Shown here one piece after another: positions 4,896 to 12,459 of a DNA stretch of 24,226 nucleotides; within the stretch, counting starts at the first letter, position 1, and each line of letters begins with the position of its first letter. This stretch comes from a virus. Under the pieces are notes generated by a model. That model did no database searches. It was not told the DNA's origin and saw nothing but the letters and a program-made list of their open reading frames with translations. Position numbers and translations under genes: made by a program. The stretch covers positions 1 through 24,226 of the IMG/VR virus record IMGVR_UViG_3300006789_000154; one strand, 5' to 3'.

Positions 4896-7145
4896 TTACT
4901 GGGCTGCGCTTTGTACTCTGGTTGATACGTTTGGGTCCATGTTTTCGATCAGACTTTGTAAGGCTGGAGAGTCGTTAACTTCCTCAACAGGCTGTGCCAT
5001 TGGGGGAGCAATTTGACCATCAGCTCCTGCAACAACTGCCGTTTCCAGAAGTGCGCGTCCAGCTCCCGGCCCCATTTCAACACTCTTTAACCAACGCTTG
5101 TAAGCTGGAGATCTCTCAAGTTTATCTAGAGCGGTTTGCAGTGCAACTTGATTAGCCGCAAAGTCAGCATCCACAAGGCTCTTGAAGGCAGAGCTATTGA
5201 GCAAGTTACCAGCGGCAGCTACCCGATCAGTTTTACCTGAACTAAGCAATACATCAGTGATAAGATCAGCAGCAGCCCCTCCTGCTGGACCACCACTTAC
5301 CACCCCACCGCCTGCAGCAGCTCCACGGACAACCCTGCGACCCAATGAGCTGTTCCAAACTCTCATCGCAATATTTTCTGCAGTTAAGCCTTCCAAGATC
5401 ATAGCTTGGTTAGCCTTACCAGTCTGAGATACACGACCGCGAGCTTCAGTGATTCGCTGAGATACATTTAACAGATCAGTAAGGAATTGATCACTGTCAG
5501 GACCAAGTATGCTGACAATTTTGTTATATATCGGCTTGTTCTGTTTTAGACCTTTTATAGTCTTTGCATACTGAGCAAAGCCAAACGGCAAGTCGCTTGC
5601 ACCACCGGGAAGCGATAGAGAGTTAATTGCAGTTGCAATCGCTTCTTTTTGAAGATCTTTCGGTATAACTTTTAAAATTTTATTTAGGCCACCAACATCA
5701 CCCCTAGTCCCTGCTGTAACGGCAGTTCTTAGCTTTGAAGCAATGCTACCCTCAAGCTCTTTTCCAAAAGCATTTACAATTCGGGTTTCAAGAGCTTTTT
5801 GTTTAGCTGTAGTCTGATTGGCTAAACGTAATTTTGCTCGAAGGTCTGCACCTCCAATTTCATCAACAGTTAAAAGCTGGTCTTCAGATAAAGCTGCATA
5901 CATGCGTTTAAGCGCAGATTGGTTCACATCTCCGTATGGACCCTGACCTCTACCTATTCCACGGCCAATATCTTGCTTTAGACGAATCAAAGCAGCATAT
6001 GTTAGTGGTGTATCTGGGTTCGTCAGTTTATCAAAAAGTAGCCTTTCTGTTGAGCTGAGATTGTCCAAACCTCCCAATTCATCAGTCAGCTCATCAAGCA
6101 AAATGACAGTGTTGTTCCCAGAAGCTAAAGTTGATTTTGGAACTTGAGCGTCAACATCGTTGTACAAATCTCCAGCAGCTTTTTTAAGAGCAGCTTGAGA
6201 TGCTGTAATATTTCTAAAAACTTTATCTGAAACGGAAGCAAGATCTGGGCTTGCGTTGATTGCTGCCATCGCTTCGTCTGCGGCATTAGAGGCATTTATC
6301 ACAATAGTCTCGAACTGTCCTGCTGCTTCAGATGCCTTTAAGTCACGAGTCATCGCGGCAGCATTCTTGAGCAAAGGATTATCACTAAGAACGTCAGGTG
6401 GTAAATCAATACCCAGCCGCGCAGCGGCAGCAGCAGCTTCTGGGTTTGTCTTGGCCTCTTTTGCCAGCTTTTCAATTGCAGCTTGAGAACCAATCCCACC
6501 TTTAGATGCTTGCCGCAACAATGTGCCAAGCTCTTTGGGCGTCAATTGAATTGTATCAATAGGGATTGACGTGTCAGGAAGAGCGTCTTCAAGAGCTTTC
6601 TTTTCAGCGTCTGTAAATTTATCAATAGTTTTATTTATGCTTCCTCTAGAGCCTCTTGGCTTTGCAATAGTTCCAAGAGATCCAGCAAAAGCATCTGGCA
6701 TTGCCATAATGTCTCTGGCTAGACGTTTTGCACCACTTTCGCTCATGCCAGCTTTTACGGCAATATCAGCCATGCCGCCTACGATATAACCTAAAGAGCC
6801 AGAGGCCTTACCACCAGCAAACGCTCCTACATCACCAGCAAATTCTAAGATATTTTGAATGACCTGTGGAATAGGGATTTGAAGACCGTCTTCAGAGTAT
6901 AAGGCCATCTGATCTGGCACATCGACAACGCCTTCAGTTTGCGCTTGAGCAGCCAAATCGAACCCCGGAGCTGAAAACTTACCGCGTAGGTTTGTTGGCC
7001 CTTGCTCTGTTTCTACTGAACTAAAATCGTCAGAATCAGCGGGTGGGGGAAGCATTGGGTCAATGTTTTCAGTACCCAGAGCGGCTTGCTGCCGTGCTTT
7101 TGCTTGGCGTCTTTTTGCTTCTCTGCGCTGTTCTTCTGTGGCCAT
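4896..7145 (-). CDS. Large helical virion protein, candidate internal/ejection protein (749 aa)
   Basis: The protein is Ala-rich and almost wholly helical. The N-terminus is highly charged (EEQRREAKRRQAKARQQ), followed by a Pro/Asp-rich linker. A Gly-rich, moderately hydrophobic segment (about 105-135) and a long coiled-coil or helical bundle region make up the rest. One Gly/Ala stretch (about 600-620, GAAAGGGVVSGGPAGGAA) could insert in or cross a membrane. Size, composition and place as the last gene of the late operon resemble podoviral internal core or DNA-ejection proteins; no enzymatic motif is visible. The start is two bases after the upstream TAA, with AGGG about 9 bases ahead. No terminator follows its stop. 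Confidence 0.6.
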   Translation of the reverse strand: MATEEQRREAKRRQAKARQQAALGTENIDPMLPPPADSDDFSSVETEQGPTNLRGKFSAPGFDLAAQAQTEGVVDVPDQMALYSEDGLQIPIPQVIQNILEFAGDVGAFAGGKASGSLGYIVGGMADIAVKAGMSESGAKRLARDIMAMPDAFAGSLGTIAKPRGSRGSINKTIDKFTDAEKKALEDALPDTSIPIDTIQLTPKELGTLLRQASKGGIGSQAAIEKLAKEAKTNPEAAAAAARLGIDLPPDVLSDNPLLKNAAAMTRDLKASEAAGQFETIVINASNAADEAMAAINASPDLASVSDKVFRNITASQAALKKAAGDLYNDVDAQVPKSTLASGNNTVILLDELTDELGGLDNLSSTERLLFDKLTNPDTPLTYAALIRLKQDIGRGIGRGQGPYGDVNQSALKRMYAALSEDQLLTVDEIGGADLRAKLRLANQTTAKQKALETRIVNAFGKELEGSIASKLRTAVTAGTRGDVGGLNKILKVIPKDLQKEAIATAINSLSLPGGASDLPFGFAQYAKTIKGLKQNKPIYNKIVSILGPDSDQFLTDLLNVSQRITEARGRVSQTGKANQAMILEGLTAENIAMRVWNSSLGRRVVRGAAAGGGVVSGGPAGGAAADLITDVLLSSGKTDRVAAAGNLLNSSAFKSLVDADFAANQVALQTALDKLERSPAYKRWLKSVEMGPGAGRALLETAVVAGADGQIAPPMAQPVEEVNDSPALQSLIENMDPNVSTRVQSAAQ

Positions 7146-7147
7146 GA

Positions 7148-8764
7148 TTAAAACCCTAACTCAGTCATTCGTTTATCCCACGCATCAAATTCAGCATCGG
7201 TCAAAGAGTCTGTATCAATTTCTCGCAATTGTTGAATTGGCATAACAGAAAAATTGAAATTATTTTTTATTTTCCTGCGATTTGCGTCAATGCGTCTAGA
7301 TTCTTCCTGATCAGCTTTCTTCTTGCGTAGCCAATCACCAATTGTCTTGTCACCATCAGATAAGAAAATTGCCTGCTCATTTAAATAAGCCATTAACTTA
7401 TTCTGAGCCTCAATTTTTTCTTGCAGCCAATCAATCAACTGATTTTCTGGCATGTTTGTTGGCAATGCTGTATTAAGCGCCATGTTTAATTCGCTTTCGC
7501 TTAGTGCGCCGAAAGTAACAGATCCGACAACATCTAAACCAAGACGGTTTTTGACGTTTTCAAGAGCAATTGTTGAGGCTTTCCAATTGGGCAATAGATC
7601 AGCAAGCTGACCAGAGTTTGCACCACCGCCGCCTTGATCTTCTGGGGTAAGAAGTCTTTTCGCTTCTTCTAGGTTGGCAATGTTTGTTCTGATCTCACCA
7701 ACTTTTTCAAACGCAGCAAGTGCAGTATCGACACCAACAGTGCCAGCACGTCTTGCACCTGATCGCTCACCTTGAAGCTCAATGCCACGCTCTTCAGCCT
7801 CTGTAATGGCTCTTTGCGCTGCTTCACCAGTTACTTCGTTGCCAAGACCATCCACAACTTTACGCGTGCCGTTTTTAAATGCATAAATAACAACACCACT
7901 ATCAAGTATTTTGCTTGATTGAACCTCTGCTGCATCTTCTGCTGTTTCGCCTTTACTATCGGTCCAACCTTCTGGTGGCACAGCAGCCCAACCTTGTTTT
8001 TCAAACTGTGCTGCATCAGTTTGATTTTTAACCACAACAGGATCAAAGCCAGTTTTAAAGAACTTACGCTCTTTGAAGGTGGATGATGATGGATCTTTTG
8101 GAAGAGCGGAGGTTGGAAGGTGTAGGTTGGGGTCAAAAGAATTGCGAGGAATACTTGTGATGCTTTCATTAACAGGTGTATTTGGATCATCCGCAACCCC
8201 TTTAAGAATAACATCCATTCGGGTGCTGTCTTTAGAAGTCTTGTCAACGCTAGTAAATCTTGCACCTTGGTTCTTTAGCTCATCAAACTGTTTAGCTGTC
8301 AAGTAATCTGTATATGCAGTTTCATAGCCAGTTATCTTACCGTCAGCATCTTTAATTGGCATAGAGATGCTATATTCTTTTGGATCTTTATATGTGCCAA
8401 CTTTTGGCTTCAAACTTGGAGCCAACTGCAACGCAGTCTGCATCCGCGCGCGGTCTGTTTCTGTCTTCTCTTTTTTCTTTGCATTTAGATAGTCAACTGG
8501 AGCCTGTGCTGCCCCAACAGCAGAACCCAACACAGTCGCACCGGGCTGAGATGCACCGCGCCCCATTTCCAAAAAGAATTGCAATGCAGCTTCCCAAGGA
8601 TTTGCCTCTGGTGCGTCAGGATACATTTGTCTGGCGTAATCCATAGCCATTTGGCCACCTTTAGCACCACCCAACTGTGTCAAAATAGGGGCCAAAGCAC
8701 CATTGCCACCCAAGTCACCGATCTGACTTCCTGTTACGCCAAGACGTACTTTGCTATCTACCAT
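7148..8764 (-). CDS. Virion-associated hypothetical protein, candidate internal virion protein (538 aa)
   Basis: Gly/Ala-rich N-terminus (VRLGVTGSQIGDLGGNGAL), then helices, then a charged central segment (KKKEKTETDRARMQTALQLA). A mixed beta region contains ADGKITGYETAYTDYLTAK, and the C-terminal helical part has a charged coiled coil (KKKADQEESRRIDANRRK). I recognise no enzyme motif. It sits between the 460-aa repeat protein and the 749-aa helical protein. These three consecutive large proteins of unusual composition at the operon end are the pattern expected for ejected or core proteins. The start ATG at 8764 has GAGGG upstream. Confidence 0.55.
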   Translation of the reverse strand: MVDSKVRLGVTGSQIGDLGGNGALAPILTQLGGAKGGQMAMDYARQMYPDAPEANPWEAALQFFLEMGRGASQPGATVLGSAVGAAQAPVDYLNAKKKEKTETDRARMQTALQLAPSLKPKVGTYKDPKEYSISMPIKDADGKITGYETAYTDYLTAKQFDELKNQGARFTSVDKTSKDSTRMDVILKGVADDPNTPVNESITSIPRNSFDPNLHLPTSALPKDPSSSTFKERKFFKTGFDPVVVKNQTDAAQFEKQGWAAVPPEGWTDSKGETAEDAAEVQSSKILDSGVVIYAFKNGTRKVVDGLGNEVTGEAAQRAITEAEERGIELQGERSGARRAGTVGVDTALAAFEKVGEIRTNIANLEEAKRLLTPEDQGGGGANSGQLADLLPNWKASTIALENVKNRLGLDVVGSVTFGALSESELNMALNTALPTNMPENQLIDWLQEKIEAQNKLMAYLNEQAIFLSDGDKTIGDWLRKKKADQEESRRIDANRRKIKNNFNFSVMPIQQLREIDTDSLTDAEFDAWDKRMTELGF

Positions 8765-8778
8765 TTGACCGACCCTCT

Positions 8779-10161
8779 TTAGCTATTCATCATTTTATAG
8801 CCGCTGTACAATGCACCAAGACCAGCTATTCCCTGTCCATAAATCGATGGATTTTGCTGATAAGATGTACCCAAACTGTAGCCACGATTTATAGTATTGT
8901 ATGGAGTGCCAGACAGTGCGCCAAGTGCGAAGTTTACCATCTCTTGTGGGTATGCCTTCTGGTCTAGGTAATCAGCGTAAGCCAGATCTAGCGCACGTTG
9001 ATCTAGTATCCGTTGAGCCTCACCAGACGATATCAAGCCAGCAGCGGCTTGGTTTTGTAGGTTCATTACATCAGAACCCATTCCTCTGTATGCATCCATT
9101 TGCGCGATACGAGCCGCCTCATCTGTCTCAAACCCAGACCGTAGTGCATCTTCTGCGCCAAATCTTGCGGCACGTTGATCGCCGTAGCGACGATACATAG
9201 TATCTTCAGCACCAAATCGAGCTGCCCGATCTGCTTCTGCTTGTTGCCGCCTTGCGTCTTCTGCTAAGAACCTACCTTGACGGTCTTCCATGAACTGCCC
9301 ACGCATAACGTCTTCTGCGCTAAATCGACCTTGACGGTCTTCCATAAACTGACCGCGCATAACATCTTCTGCGCCGAAGCGAGCTGCCCGATCACGCTCT
9401 GACTGAGCAACATCTTGGTCATATCTACTAGCCGCAAATCCAAGACCCTCACGCGCTGCTTGTGCGCGGAGATTACCAGCAGCCTGTGCGCCTTCGCCAG
9501 CCGCTGTACCTTCTAGGATACCAAGTCTAGACCCACCAAACGCTCCACTCCTAGCTGCGCTTGTACGAGCTTGGTTCTGCGCTTGTATTGTCTGTTCTTC
9601 AATCTCTCGAATAGCTGGGTCCATAGACCGTTGATAGATGTCCATGTATGGTTGTGCGCTTTCCATTGAGAATGGATCTACGCCTTCGCCAAGTAATTCT
9701 TCTCGCGTCGCACCATCGTATTGCCCCATGAGTTTATCTCGGGATGCGCCGTTATATTTTCCAAGAAGTCTTCTAGAAGACATTCCCTCGAAATCTCCCT
9801 CTAAATAATCTCTGCTCGCTCCACTATATGGATCACCCATCAATTCAGAGCGACTCATAGAGTCATAACCCTGACCCAATGTGTTTGCCACACTGGTTGC
9901 GCGGTTCATGTATGGGACATAATTCTGTGCGCCTCGTCTGAGAATATTCATCCCAGCACGTTCATCTCCTGTCAGTTTATTACCGCCATAAGTCGCCACT
10001 CTCTCACCTGTATAATTTGGATAGGGAGATCCAGCTATACCTGTGGCTGAATTGAAGATCTCACGACCAGCAGCGGCAACCCATGCTGGTATCTCTGTGC
10101 CTTCGACAGTTTCTCCTGCATCGGGTAACGCAGTGTATGATGGTGTGCAAAAACCGCCCAT
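8779..10161 (-). CDS. Virion protein with two tandem-repeat arrays (460 aa)
   Basis: The N-terminal 95 residues include GSPYPNYTGERVA, a motif I recall from phage proteins near the tail. Then come five 12-residue repeats (residues 99-159, pattern Y-x-G-x-S/T-R-x-x-L-x-G) and a helical connector. Five perfect-length 18-residue repeats follow (262-351, each F-x-AED-x8-R-x-x-R-like). The C-terminal region is helical, then Tyr/Gly/Ser-rich (TPYNTINRGYSLGTSY). The 18-mer array is strongly charged and should form a long helical or coiled-coil rod. The first two 18-mers differ at one residue, which points to recent duplication. GGAGG lies 5 bases before the ATG, inside the end of the acetyltransferase gene. 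It is probably an internal or tail-associated protein; the exact role is unknown. Confidence 0.65.
   Translation of the reverse strand: MGGFCTPSYTALPDAGETVEGTEIPAWVAAAGREIFNSATGIAGSPYPNYTGERVATYGGNKLTGDERAGMNILRRGAQNYVPYMNRATSVANTLGQGYDSMSRSELMGDPYSGASRDYLEGDFEGMSSRRLLGKYNGASRDKLMGQYDGATREELLGEGVDPFSMESAQPYMDIYQRSMDPAIREIEEQTIQAQNQARTSAARSGAFGGSRLGILEGTAAGEGAQAAGNLRAQAAREGLGFAASRYDQDVAQSERDRAARFGAEDVMRGQFMEDRQGRFSAEDVMRGQFMEDRQGRFLAEDARRQQAEADRAARFGAEDTMYRRYGDQRAARFGAEDALRSGFETDEAARIAQMDAYRGMGSDVMNLQNQAAAGLISSGEAQRILDQRALDLAYADYLDQKAYPQEMVNFALGALSGTPYNTINRGYSLGTSYQQNPSIYGQGIAGLGALYSGYKMMNS
9109..9378 (-). repeat. Five in-frame 54-bp tandem repeats (18-aa units)
   Basis: Residues 262-351 of the 460-aa protein split into exactly five 18-residue units, each beginning F-x-A-E-D. 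Units 1 and 2 are nearly identical in protein (Gly versus Ser at position 2) and differ mainly at synonymous sites in DNA; units 3-5 are more diverged. Confidence 0.9.
9685..9867 (-). repeat. Five in-frame 36-bp repeats (12-aa units)
   Basis: Residues 99-159 of the same protein form five 12-residue units such as YNGASRDKLMGQ and YDGATREELLGE. One extra proline sits between units 1 and 2. The DNA copies are diverged. Confidence 0.8.
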
Positions 10162-10596
10162 TTAAGCCTCCATGTAGAGCGAACCAACCTTAGATAGTCC
10201 AAGTCGCTCATAAAATTTATCTTTACGCTCACCATCTCCCGAATAGACATGGCCTAATTTAATTTTGATATTTGCTATCTGCGCGAATTGCATAAAGCTC
10301 TTTATCAATTGTACCGCGATATTTGACTTTCTATGTTCTTTATAAACGAAAAACCACATATCAGCTAAGTATTTCTCTTTTGACCACCAATCAGAAGTCT
10401 CCATGCCTGCGATTGATCCAGCTATTTTTCCATTCAACTCAAAAATTAATATAACGCCCTTATGCAAAGCATTTTTAATTGCTGATTTTAGTGTCTCAGG
10501 ATCGACTGGTGACGTGCCTCGAATAGTTCCTGAATGCATGACTTTCAACATCATGTAAATCTCAGAAAAATCTTCAGCTTTCGCCATTCTGATCAT
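10162..10596 (-). CDS. GNAT-family N-acetyltransferase
   Basis: A 144-aa protein with the GNAT layout. It starts MIRMAKAEDFSEIYMML (strand 1 and helix 1). The segment VILIFELNGKIAGSIAG forms strands 2-3. WFFVYKEHRKSNIAVQLIKSF (about 81-101) is motif A, and KDKFYERLGLSKVGSLYME is motif B. The acetyl-CoA pyrophosphate-binding loop, usually R/Q-x-x-G-x-G/A, reads HRKSNIA here, so the first glycine is replaced and cofactor binding may be altered. The substrate is unknown. It lies inside the late operon between virion genes, with its ATG overlapping the upstream stop (TAATG), so it is expressed late. It could modify a virion protein or a host protein during assembly. Confidence 0.78.
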   Translation of the reverse strand: MIRMAKAEDFSEIYMMLKVMHSGTIRGTSPVDPETLKSAIKNALHKGVILIFELNGKIAGSIAGMETSDWWSKEKYLADMWFFVYKEHRKSNIAVQLIKSFMQFAQIANIKIKLGHVYSGDGERKDKFYERLGLSKVGSLYMEA

Positions 10597-10964
10597 TAAC
10601 CCATACCACCTAACGCGCCCATCTGAGCCTCTGCTTGGGGGGCTTGTGCTTGGGGCTGGGACATTGCGCCGTCAGAATCAATCGCTTGAATGAGAGAACG
10701 CAGCTCTGGCAGTAACATTATTAATGCCTCTGCTGCTTCTGGCGTTATGGCTCTGTCTAGCATAGCTAATTGCTCTTCTGTCATAGAACCAAGTCGAGCG
10801 ACTAGAACTGCCGCAATCTTTTCAGATGGCCTTTTGATGTTTTCTTGCGCCATTGCAACTGTTTCGTTGTCAATGTTAGGAGCCTCACCTTGGCCTTGTC
10901 GCATGTTAGCCCCTTCCATGTCTGGCATGGGTGGGCGATCCATTCTATTCATTTCTTCTGCCAT
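10596..10964 (-). CDS. Conserved small virion-operon protein (122 aa)
   Basis: Met/Pro/Asp-rich N-terminus (MNRMDRPPMPDMEGANM), a helical core (PSEKIAAVLVARLGSMTEEQLAMLDRAITPEAAEALIMLLP), and a low-complexity Gln/Ala/Met/Gly tail (SQPQAQAPQAEAQMGALGGMG). I recall proteins of this shape in uncultured marine phages next to the acetyltransferase and core-protein genes, but no function is known. A scaffold, chaperone or small internal protein would fit the composition. Its ATG has AGAGGGAAAAG upstream. Its stop overlaps the acetyltransferase start. Confidence 0.6.
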   Translation of the reverse strand: MAEEMNRMDRPPMPDMEGANMRQGQGEAPNIDNETVAMAQENIKRPSEKIAAVLVARLGSMTEEQLAMLDRAITPEAAEALIMLLPELRSLIQAIDSDGAMSQPQAQAPQAEAQMGALGGMG

Positions 10965-10976
10965 AATCTTTTCCCT

Positions 10977-11951
10977 CTAGAAAAATTTCGATAAGAACCT
11001 GACGATACCGCCAGATCCCGGTATAAGTGCATTTGCCACATAACTCAGAACAGTAGTCTTTGCTGCATCTTTAATTGCATCCATTGGATCTGCACCCATT
11101 GCCACTTGCACAAATGTGTCTGCAATCATGCCGCCTGCTGCGACTTTAGCACCAGAAGTAAGTCCACCGCCTTCAGCAAAGGGATTTAATCTTTGACCAA
11201 AAGTTAAATCTTGATTGCTTGCCGCTAAGAAATCTTGGCCTTTTTTGAGTCCAGTTGGCTCTATTGGAGAGTATCTATTATCTGGATTTAATTCTAATTT
11301 TACTTCTTCTTTTGGAGTTAAAAATATTTCTTTATCACCAACTGTATAATTAGGCGTTTTACCTCCAAGAAACTTATTTAATGGATTGACGGTTGCAAAA
11401 GATTCTTTGAAGGCCGATCCGTAGTCGCTACCTAGTGGTCCTGCTACATCGTCAGTAACACCCTGACCAATCAAAGATGTAACAAAATTAGAACCGACTC
11501 CAGCCGCTGCTGCTCCTGCAAGTTTTTGAGATGCCCTTTCAGCTTCGAGTTGCATTGCTGCCTGCTGTGCGTTTATGCCATGCTTTTTTTCAAATTCTTT
11601 GTTAATTCTATCGATTTCTTTTTGCATCTTATTGTCATCTTCAGGGTCATATGTGTATGTCCCTGTTTGTACTGCTTCCACCCAATTAAAATATGGCATT
11701 AAGTCTGTGCCATATAAGTTCTGCAATTGACCTTGTTCAAGATTTGGGTCATTTGACTGGAGTTCAATTGTCGGTAGCGTGATTGTGCCATCTTCATTTG
11801 TAACAGAGCCACCAATCGAAGACTTAGTAACATTGGCTAATGCACCAATATTTTGGTTCAATTGAGGTATTAAGTTGGCCCCAACCCCTCCGACATCAAT
11901 TGTCGGTAGCGTGATTGTGCCATCTTCAAATGCATTTGTCATTATAGCCAT
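10977..11951 (-). CDS. Hypothetical virion protein with duplicated EDGTITLPTI segment (324 aa)
   Basis: The N-terminus carries EDGTITLPTI twice, 44 residues apart, encoded by an exact 33-bp repeat. After this come a helical charged segment (DNKMQKEIDRINKEFEKK), an Ala/Gly-rich part, a loop-rich part and a C-terminal Gly/Ala/Val-rich hydrophobic helix region (about 265-324) that could be membrane-interacting. The family is not recognised. GGAGG, 7 bases before the ATG at 11951, is inside the 3' end of the upstream gene, and the upstream TGA overlaps the start. It is likely a minor virion component. Confidence 0.55.
   Translation of the reverse strand: MAIMTNAFEDGTITLPTIDVGGVGANLIPQLNQNIGALANVTKSSIGGSVTNEDGTITLPTIELQSNDPNLEQGQLQNLYGTDLMPYFNWVEAVQTGTYTYDPEDDNKMQKEIDRINKEFEKKHGINAQQAAMQLEAERASQKLAGAAAAGVGSNFVTSLIGQGVTDDVAGPLGSDYGSAFKESFATVNPLNKFLGGKTPNYTVGDKEIFLTPKEEVKLELNPDNRYSPIEPTGLKKGQDFLAASNQDLTFGQRLNPFAEGGGLTSGAKVAAGGMIADTFVQVAMGADPMDAIKDAAKTTVLSYVANALIPGSGGIVRFLSKFF
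11764..11796 (-). repeat. 33-bp direct repeat, copy B
   Basis: Bases 11764-11796 are identical to 11896-11928. The copies are 132 bp (44 codons) apart in the same frame and encode the peptide EDGTITLPTI. The flanks differ immediately on both sides. Confidence 0.95.
11896..11928 (-). repeat. 33-bp direct repeat, copy A
   Basis: Identical to 11764-11796, located 8 codons after the start of the 324-aa gene. Perfect identity, including synonymous positions, suggests a recent duplication or gene conversion. Confidence 0.95.
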
Positions 11952-12274
11952 CAGCTAACCTCCAAAAAACTAGCCACAACATGCAAACGATCTGCTGACG
12001 CTGCCGTAACCTTAACAATTTCATTCTCTTGAACCACAAGCGGCCCAGTTAATAGCTCTTCAGTAGAAGGGCCAGACACTGCCTTTACACTGTACACCGA
12101 AAAAACACTGCTGTCTGCATCTGTTATAGTAACAGTAATTGTATCGTTATGAGCGCTATCATTACACACCAAAAAAGATTTAAAAATAGCAGTAGTCGCA
12201 CCGGGACATGTATACAGCGTTGTTACGCTGGTGCTTGTTAAGTCAACTTTTGCATTTTTATAGTTATTTGCCAT
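11951..12274 (-). CDS. Small beta-rich virion protein (107 aa)
   Basis: Starts MANNYKNAKVDLTSTSVTTL and continues as alternating beta strands (TTAIFKSFLVCN, DTITVTITDADSSVFSVYSV, NEIVKVTAASADRLHVVASFLEV). The pattern is an immunoglobulin- or jelly-roll-like sandwich of the kind found in phage decoration or baseplate-associated proteins; I recall many marine phage homologues annotated hypothetical. The ATG at 12274 overlaps the TAA of the preceding gene; in-frame codons further upstream would give a longer product but lie inside that gene. It probably decorates the virion near the tail. Confidence 0.65.
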   Translation of the reverse strand: MANNYKNAKVDLTSTSVTTLYTCPGATTAIFKSFLVCNDSAHNDTITVTITDADSSVFSVYSVKAVSGPSTEELLTGPLVVQENEIVKVTAASADRLHVVASFLEVS

Positions 12275-12459
12275 TACGCCATAAACCACGCTGTGGCTTC
12301 AGCCTGATTTGCTGCTGCTGTTAGGCCAACTGAGGCAGCAAAATATGTGGCTTGTTTTTCAAGTTCTAGCGTATTGGTCAGTCGAGCCATGTAACCCTGA
12401 CTATAATTGTCAGGTGGAGATGGTAGTCGCAAAACCGCTAAACCTGTTCCTGTACTCAT
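12274..12459 (-). CDS. Small hypothetical protein (61 aa)
   Basis: A short protein with a flexible, Pro-containing N-terminal half (LRLPSPPDNYSQGYMARLTN) and an Ala/Thr-rich helical C-terminal half. Its ATG overlaps the stop of the 707-aa virion gene by 4 bp (ATGA) and its own TAA overlaps the next ATG, so it belongs to a coupled virion cassette. The family has no known function; the layout is recalled from marine phage genomes. Confidence 0.6.
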   Translation of the reverse strand: MSTGTGLAVLRLPSPPDNYSQGYMARLTNTLELEKQATYFAASVGLTAAANQAEATAWFMA

